A stretch of 25,911 nt of DNA from Phallusia fumigata. Its lineage: Eukaryota > Chordata > Ascidiacea > Phlebobranchia > Ascidiidae. Shown piece by piece: positions 20,255-25,911 of this stretch; position 1 is the stretch's first letter; every line of letters starts with the position of its first letter. A program made the translations under genes and the position numbers. The stretch lies in the NCBI GenBank assembly GCA_008931825.1, contig QXVZ01005361.1:1-25911 (forward strand). Reading direction: 5' to 3'. The notes under the pieces are model-generated. The model was not told where the DNA came from, made no database searches, and saw only the letters and a list, made by a program, of their open reading frames with translations.

Positions 20255-20260
20255 AATAAA
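20255..20260 (+). promoter_or_regulatory. Polyadenylation signal AATAAA after the micro-ORF
   Basis: It lies 44 bases after the TAG of the 39-codon ORF. If used, the ORF is a whole gene and not a first exon. Confidence 0.35.
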
Positions 20261-20379
20261 ATATATAGTCTACTTCTGTTTTGTCCAGTTTTATATACTT
20301 TCACTCACTGTATGGCATTATCTTCGAATTCTGTAAAAAAAAGTAATTGAACTCATAACTAAAAGTTGCTAATTTTAAA

Positions 20380-20470
20380 GGACAGTTCTTTATTCATCTA
20401 CACTTTGAAATCGTTTTAACTGGTAGTCCAATTTCAGATATGAGACTACCTTTTTCCAAACAAGTTTTTT
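20380..20470. repeat. Repeat fragment shared with 21715-21850
   Basis: The segment with AATCGTTTTAACTGGTAGTCCAATTTC and neighbouring bases matches 21797-21825, and both have a nearby GGACAnnnCTTTATTC. The 21.8-kb copy has an extra run of TTGTCCTTT units. It looks like a decayed mobile-element fragment. A third TTGTCCTTTATTG occurs at about 22020. Confidence 0.5.
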
Positions 20471-20730
20471 CAATTTTACATTATTTTCATTCTTAAATAT
20501 TCTTTAATGTTTTCATTCTCAATGGATCTCTTTCCAGGCTGTGATTACAATTGGTTCTTGCCTGAGTTTAAGGAGCATATATCATATATGATCCAGAGTG
20601 GGCGCCATAGAGCAGAGACTTGAGTATTTTCACTTAACAATAACAACCAAAGCTTGAATAAAGATTTCAGTGCAAACAGTCCACAAAACTATAATGATAG
20701 TTGAAACTTGTAGCTGGTTACTATCCCTCT

Positions 20731-20770
20731 GACAGTTTGTATTGATGTCAGACAGTTTGTATTGATGTGT
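20731..20770. repeat. Tandem duplication, 2 x 20 bp
   Basis: GACAGTTTGTATTGATGTCA at 20731 is repeated at 20751 with only the last two bases changed. Confidence 0.85.
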
Positions 20771-20904
20771 AGGCGGATATTTGTCAAAAATTGAAACACC
20801 TTTTGATGAATAACATGACTACAGTCGATAAGATAGAAATTTGATATTTACACAAAAAGCAGTACGTATTTATTTTGAAAATTATTTTGAATAATACTTT
20901 AAAC

Positions 20905-21235
20905 CAGGGGTGTGCAACCTTTTTTACAGGAGAGCTAAATACAATTAGCCGCATTATACCGCGGGACGCGCCTTTGTTCAACACAGGTTTGATTTGTCTT
21001 ATTGCATATTATTCCGATTGCGAAGGACTTCCGTTATCGTTGTTTGCTTTACTTTCCTAGCGGTATTATTACGCCAAGAGTAATAAATTGGATTACGATC
21101 GGTCGTACGATGCACAAAAACGTAATGCACTAAAATTCGCGGACCCATTCAAAATCCTCACTTCTCCGCGGGTTGCAGAATTTCCATTGGCGGGTCGCGT
21201 TTGACCCGCGGGCCGCCCCAGGTTGCAGACCCCTG
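20905..21235. mobile_element. Non-autonomous hAT-type MITE, 331 bp
   Basis: Ends are CAGGGGTGTGCAACC (20905-20919) and GGTTGCAGACCCCTG (21221-21235), 15-bp terminal inverted repeats with one mismatch. Both sides carry the 8-bp target duplication CTTTAAAC (20897-20904 and 21236-21243). The 8-bp duplication and CAGGGG ends are typical of hAT elements. No transposase frame is present, so it needed an enzyme from elsewhere. The GC-rich right part (GGGTCGCGTTTGACCCGCGG) contrasts with the AT-rich flanks. The perfect target duplication indicates a fairly recent insertion. Confidence 0.9.
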
Positions 21236-21329
21236 CTTTAAACGGAAAAATAGCGAACGAAGCGTGTAGATCTTTCTACAGGCAAAAAACAATTACACCT
21301 TCAATAAGCCGAACACTAATGTCAAACAG

Positions 21330-21633
21330 CTATAAACACGATTTGTTCTTTCTGATGCATTGAAACCATACAGGAAGTTTCAAATCTACAGTGGTACCAT
21401 CACGGAGTTTTTGTTTGATTTCATACAGCACTGCTTCACACTTCACAGGGATTTTTTTAACTTTTTTCTTGTTGATTTGAAGGTAACAGCGATTTGCACC
21501 TATCGCGATAGGAAGCATCTTTTCTTCCATATTTTTACATTCCAAATGTCCCTGGTGCAGTTTGACGCAGCCGTCTGGTTCGTATGTGCAACTGCCATCC
21601 GGTATAATTACTTTGCAGTTGTTGTTCAGAAAC
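21330..21633 (-). CDS. Last coding exon of an IL-17-like paralogue 3
   Basis: The - strand exon 21633-21330 (304 nt, 100 aa plus TAG) starts after a good acceptor (CCCATTTAG) in phase 2. It contains NNNCKVIIPDGSC, LECKNM, PIAIGANRCYLQ, IPVKCEAVLYEIKQ and LKLPVWFQCIRK. Spacing C-x8-C-x16-C-x16-C-x42-C matches the + strand gene at 15595-16313 (C-x8-C-x16-C-x16-C-x43-C), including PI[AS]IG and LKLP. It is a secreted cystine-rich fold, IL-17-like by strand pattern. The signal-peptide exon should lie above 21.65 kb on the - strand. A hydrophobic frame at about 21871-21780 (LFWIFVSLC) is a weak candidate: it has no ATG and no phase-2 donor. Confidence 0.62.
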
Positions 21634-21714
21634 CTAAATGGGAAAACAATTGTTAGTTTTCGACAAAGTGTCAGATGTAAAACACTGCTTCTCCGATAGC
21701 GCCGCAAATAGTTC

Positions 21715-21850
21715 CAAAGGACAATGCTTTATTCGGCTCTATTTGTCCTTGTCCTTTATTGAGATTTGAAATGACACTATTTGTCCTTTGTTTTAAAATC
21801 GTTTTGACTGGTAGTTCAATTTCGGAACAGAGACTCACAAAGATCCAAAA
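21715..21850. repeat. Repeat fragment with TTGTCCTTT units
   Basis: It matches 20380-20470, as described there, and contains three or four ATTTGTCCTT/TTGTCCTTT units in about 70 bases. It overlaps the weak candidate first exon of the 21.3-kb gene, which lowers the value of that exon. Confidence 0.5.
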
Positions 21851-22247
21851 CAAATATGGCGTATTATACAACTAGGTAGTAATGATCGAGGCCCTTTTCA
21901 AAATTTAGCTGTAATTAGTTACAAATGAAATCTAGATAAGAAAACTTTTGCTAGTAGTGCTAATTTTTCATGTTATTATCAAAAAGAAATATTGATTAGA
22001 AAGTTATCAACCTAGTTTTTTTGTCCTTTATTGAAACTTAACAGAGTTGGCAACCCTAAAGTCGTAACTCACTTACATAGCTATGGAAAATATACAGATA
22101 AATCTACAGAAATAGTTTGTATTTATCACTGGTGGTTCGAACAAACTCTGTTTTGGTTATGGTTTCATGAGCCCAGTATAAAGCTTTATCTCTAATGCGT
22201 ATCTTGTCTCGCCTTTGAACTTTAAAATCGAAAACACATTTGACAAA

Positions 22248-22514
22248 ATGCTAAACGCATTGGCAAATAAAGAACCTTGTAAGGGACTTGTCCACTTGGG
22301 ACTTCTTTATCAACTTCTTCATTCTATTTGCCCCATAGTTTGCATTGCTCAGTACAGCTGGAAGAACCGCCAGGAAGAGCGCGATTTTCTGCGTGGAAAA
22401 ATTCAAGAATTTAAGAAGGCTCTTCTGCCCCAAGTATTTTGCGTACCGACGTTTCGACGTCCTCTAGAGGTCGTCTTCCTTACACATAAAGCGCAAAACA
22501 CAACACACCTGTAA
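22248..22514 (+). CDS. Unassigned ORF or exon
   Basis: ATG at 22248 opens MLNALANKEPCKGLVHLGLL, a hydrophobic middle (LLHSICPIVCIA), then a charged helix (WKNRQEERDFLRGKIQEF, KKALLPQ). It could end at a donor (CCCCAA|GTATTT) at 22433 or read through to TAA at 22512. The amino-acid make-up looks protein-like, but I recognise no domain. The read-through part is a palindromic repeat-like sequence and is less likely to be coding. Confidence 0.3.
   Translation: MLNALANKEPCKGLVHLGLLYQLLHSICPIVCIAQYSWKNRQEERDFLRGKIQEFKKALLPQVFCVPTFRRPLEVVFLTHKAQNTTHL
22441..22485. repeat. Palindromic GACGTCCTCTAGAGGTCGTC element
   Basis: CGACGTTTCGACGTCCTCTA, with the reverse-complementary part following, forms an imperfect palindrome about TCTAGA. 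Similar CGAAACGTC...GAAGACGA motifs are common at the ends of Penelope-like and other retroelements, so this may be an element end. No reverse transcriptase is visible. Confidence 0.35.
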
Positions 22515-24883
22515 AAAAACGAAAAATGAAAACACGTTTAACCGAAAAAATGAAGAGCGCGCACACATCGATAAAACACAACGAACGAATTACGACGAGG
22601 CACGCACTGAAAAAACACGCCTTCAAATGCTTAAGCAAACGCCTATAGCACGCCGGAAGCAAAACATCCGTTTTATGTTCACGTTGTGGAGATTTAAGAA
22701 GTAACCTATGGGAACCAAATTGTTCATTTGCAAGGTATAGTGTTAATCCATTCATTTAAACCCATGACTATAACTTGACGTAATTGAATAAATTACCTGC
22801 CAGAAAAAATTACCTGCCAAAAAACTCGACTTAATCATGGCACTAAAATTTATAAAGACCTAGGTCCTAACTTGGTGTATAGTTTTGAAACTAAACAATC
22901 CAATAGTATTTAAGGCATTCTACCAAGCCAAGTAACGTAGTGTATTCGATGTTACCATGCGGTTCAAAAGGTGCATATCGGTCAGCTAATAACATCTCTG
23001 CCAAAATTGGGTTACACCGTAATTTCTAACAGAACAAGTTTAAGCCGCGACACAGGCAAAAAAACAAATTGAATTATAAAAAAGTAACATTATCCGTACA
23101 AATACGCCCTTTACCCAAATGTACCCGCTTAACGTTGACACAAAGCACGTGGTTTGGTTAGTAATGTTTAACTTCAAACAAAAGTCTAAGTTTGCTTCGC
23201 AAACAGGTAAAGGTCAGAGATAGTAGGATTTGATGGATTTTCTGTGTTGAAATTATGACGGTGCGTTTTTTTCTTTTCTGTGCTAAAGTTGCATTCGTCT
23301 ATCTGTCTGCAAAAGAGTCATAAGATGCTTGAAATTAATCCATGTTTTTTCATCTCCTATAAAATTTTTAATTTAAGAAAACGTTTTGCTGTGCGAACAC
23401 ATGTCCAACAACTAAATACGAGCTTTTACCGTTTTTAGGCGTAATTTATATTATTAAGGAAGTTTTTGAATTCCAATAATGTGGCTCAGGTTTTAACTAC
23501 GCTATGCGGTAAAGGTCCGCATTTTTAGTGATTACAGTAAAAAACAAATTCGAAAATGGTGGTCGGGATCAAATTTTAAGTCAAGAATCAAAGTTTATTT
23601 AATGCGCCGATAATCCTAATTCCAGTGATTTTGGTCAAGAGTCCAGATTGTAGCAATGATATGTTCGAAATAACGACTCAAACCCAAAAATCAATCTTTC
23701 TAATCAGTTGTTAATTTAAATAGCCGTCCTGCGGTCTAATCGATCTATGGTTTCATCGCATCATTGATTATCTTACGAAACGTATAATTTTAAAAATGGC
23801 AAACTTAAAATAAACCAGGTCTTATAGGTGCGCGTAATCTGTTCAAATGTAAAGAGTTCTAAATGCTTTAGTTTCATTGCAGTACATCTGCTAAAGCTAT
23901 ACCTTTACACAGATCATCTCATCGAGTCTTAATTCCCTCTCTTCGAATCCACGTGACTCTCAACCTCGGGTCCCATGTGGCAAAAAACAAGATTTCGATC
24001 GGCCGGCTTATAAACGATTTGACTCTTTGAGACCGAACCCTCCCACAAAAGAAACAAACGCTTCCGAAACCCCCCGCCTCCGCAAAAGATACAAAAAATC
24101 ACCGCATGGTGCCAATTTCCTAATAAGGTCTAAAAATTTTCCACTTTGACCCGACCAGACCCCCCGGGGAAGTGGCATGATCGCCGGCTATTATGACCAA
24201 GCAACCACGAGTTTGCGAAATATACGAACCCGGCTAGCATTAACGAGTTTGCTTTAGGAGCACCGGAGGATAAGTCTGCGAATGCCGCGCCCCCAAGACG
24301 CCGCAACACGCCCCCACATTTTTGGGGCGGAGCTTCGAACACGTGCTAGTTCGGTCACCGCCCCTTCGACCGAAAGTCCAAACTTTTGAGCGGTCGTACC
24401 ATGAGAAAGCACACACATTAATTTACGGGCTCCTAATAAGAATGGTTCCGTTACAATGAGGTTTTGTTCCCAGCTTTACGAGAAGGAAGCGCAAATTCTC
24501 TACACCGAATTTATTTTTGTAACTTTTTGGCAATGACATCATATCCCGGAGCTTTGTTTCAAACATGTTTGGGGTGTTTTATTTTAAAACAGATCTATTT
24601 TTCCAATACAATTATTGTATTTTACAGTTGATAGATAGTCTTACATAACAGTAGTACAAAATTCGCATGGGTTATGCAGTGACATATGATACTTTCGTAT
24701 TTTTCAACATTTTTTTAAACTATTTTCGAATTCAGCTAAAACGTTCACAAATATTGGCAACGTGAAAACCCTAACCTAGTCTGCAAACGTTGCTTCTCTG
24801 ACTGCAACTTGCTTTCATGCAAAAGAAAGAGTGGAAAAGTACGAAAAAAGCGCGCCTTCCAGTATATTTCCATGACGCCATTG
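22515..24883. other. Long stretch without an assigned gene, including a GC-rich island at about 23960-24410
   Basis: Most is AT-rich with no splice-consistent coding sequence. From about 23960 to 24410 the composition becomes GC-rich, with CCCCGGGG, GGGGCGG and CCGCCCC boxes and a - strand TTTATAAGCCGGCC near 24000-24014 that could be a TATA element. This looks like a promoter or CpG-type island, perhaps for a - strand transcript, but no downstream exon is visible. Confidence 0.35.
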
Positions 24884-25301
24884 CCGATTTCGTTGTAGTG
24901 TAGTGTGGGCAGGTTTCCTTTTTTTTCACGTTCTGTTTGCCAACTTCGGCTCTCTCTCTGTTTTGTACTTAATGAAACCAACTCTTAACAGACAACAGAC
25001 ACAAACTTTATTTCATATCGTAAAACGATGGTAAACATTCCGCTCTCCAGGGGGTCGGTGCCGCAATAGTTAACAAATAGTTCAACAAAAGGGGACAATT
25101 TATTTTGCTAATTTTCATGAAAAACAAACGGCAGCGGTTTTCCACAAGAACAAAACGTACTACTAACGTTTTTGAACATTCCGATCGAGCTCAAGGCGCG
25201 AATTTTCACATGAGAGCATTATTAACAGACAACAAACACAATTTCGGAGGAACGCTTGACAGAAGATGTAGAGCAGCCATTTGCGATGTAACAATGAGAG
25301 T
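24884..25301. repeat. Direct duplication, left unit, junction 3
   Basis: Bases 24884-25301 recur at 25494-25911 (offset 610), and I find no difference. The right unit starts immediately after the N and runs to the window end. Confidence 0.9.
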
Positions 25302-25340
25302 GTAGCGGCATCTAGTTTAATCCTGTCTCCATGGCCGTTA

Positions 25341-25379
25341 GTCTGATCGGACTTATTACAAATTGTCGTCCGATCAGAC
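25341..25379. repeat. Perfect inverted repeat, 12-bp arms
   Basis: GTCTGATCGGAC (25341-25352) and GTCCGATCAGAC (25368-25379) are exact reverse complements around a 15-base loop; three further pairs follow after one mismatch. There is no T-run, so it is not a terminator. It may be a structured RNA, a dimeric binding site or an element end. Confidence 0.8.
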
Positions 25380-25492
25380 CAACACGGATACGTAACTTTT
25401 TCCATTGCTATTCGGGTTCAATGCTACTGAACGCGTTGTTGGGGCAATCGAGAGCGTCAGAAGCGTGTCGTGCATTAACTTGATGTATGTTA

Positions 25493-25493
25493 N
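25493..25493. other. Assembly gap mark (single N), junction 3
   Basis: A single N after which sequence identical to 24884-25301 restarts. Confidence 0.9.
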
Positions 25494-25911
25494 CCGATTT
25501 CGTTGTAGTGTAGTGTGGGCAGGTTTCCTTTTTTTTCACGTTCTGTTTGCCAACTTCGGCTCTCTCTCTGTTTTGTACTTAATGAAACCAACTCTTAACA
25601 GACAACAGACACAAACTTTATTTCATATCGTAAAACGATGGTAAACATTCCGCTCTCCAGGGGGTCGGTGCCGCAATAGTTAACAAATAGTTCAACAAAA
25701 GGGGACAATTTATTTTGCTAATTTTCATGAAAAACAAACGGCAGCGGTTTTCCACAAGAACAAAACGTACTACTAACGTTTTTGAACATTCCGATCGAGC
25801 TCAAGGCGCGAATTTTCACATGAGAGCATTATTAACAGACAACAAACACAATTTCGGAGGAACGCTTGACAGAAGATGTAGAGCAGCCATTTGCGATGTA
25901 ACAATGAGAGT
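25494..25911. repeat. Direct duplication, right unit, junction 3 (runs off the window)
   Basis: It is identical, as far as I can read, to 24884-25301. The unit is truncated by the window end, so the true overlap may be longer (up to about 609 bp if it reaches the N). Confidence 0.9.

Noticed and set aside
21671..21871. Frame LYNTPYLFWIFVSLCSEIEL as first exon of the 21.3-kb IL-17-like gene
   Set aside because: It has no ATG and no phase-2 donor, and part of it matches a repeat fragment at 20.4 kb.
24130..24342. 70-codon - strand frame in the GC-rich island
   Set aside because: GC-rich sequence has few stops by chance, and no domain or splice pattern supports it.
25341..25379. Rho-independent-type terminator
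   Set aside because: The stem has no T-run and the DNA is eukaryotic.
1..25911. CRISPR arrays, bacterial operons, rRNA, tRNA or viral genes
   Set aside because: No regularly spaced repeats, ribosome-binding sites, cloverleaf-forming sequence with A and B boxes, or viral protein motifs were seen on either strand.

Overview
The window is animal nuclear DNA. It is AT-rich, with multi-exon genes, GT-AG introns (several only 54-130 bp), AATAAA signals, a hAT-type MITE and dispersed repeats. The compact introns, an expanded Sulfotransfer_4-like gene family next to IL-17-like cytokine-like genes, and strong apparent haplotype divergence suggest a tunicate such as Ciona. That is inference, not proof.

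Region 1 (about 0.4-12 kb) is a cluster of four-exon genes for small (about 250 aa) PAPS-dependent-sulfotransferase-like proteins with a C-terminal membrane segment. Two complete genes lie on the + strand (456-2542 and 4119-5104) and two on the - strand (9839-8379 and 11915-10765). A fifth, two-exon partial copy (6258-6725) abuts a single-N gap and is probably a second haplotype of the 4119-5104 gene. A relic of a last exon lies on the - strand at about 5740-5993, and again at about 7358-7613 within the same duplication. A dispersed non-coding repeat, antisense to the genes, follows most copies. The locus therefore looks like an array of [gene + antisense repeat] units that was partly inverted (+ + / - -).

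Region 2 (about 13.6-21.7 kb) holds a scattered set of small secreted cysteine-rich genes that I read as IL-17-like. They are a complete two-exon + strand gene (15595-16313), a - strand gene with a signal-peptide exon (17970-17072), and a - strand last exon (21633-21330). There are also two decayed C-terminal fragments on the - strand (about 14.1-14.25 and 13.7 kb) and a possible signal-peptide exon or micro-ORF at 20092-20211. The first two share exon phases, and the + strand gene and the 21.3-kb exon share almost exact cysteine spacing.

Region 3 (about 20.9-25.9 kb) contains a hAT MITE with perfect target-site duplications, an unassigned ORF at 22.2 kb, a GC-rich island near 24.0-24.4 kb and a strong hairpin at 25.34 kb. 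I could not assign any gene after 22.5 kb.

All three N characters (6234, 9184, 25493) are single-base gap marks, and each is flanked by a direct duplication that begins and ends exactly at the N. These are best read as unmerged overlapping contig ends, two of them haplotype-diverged, and not as biological tandem duplications.
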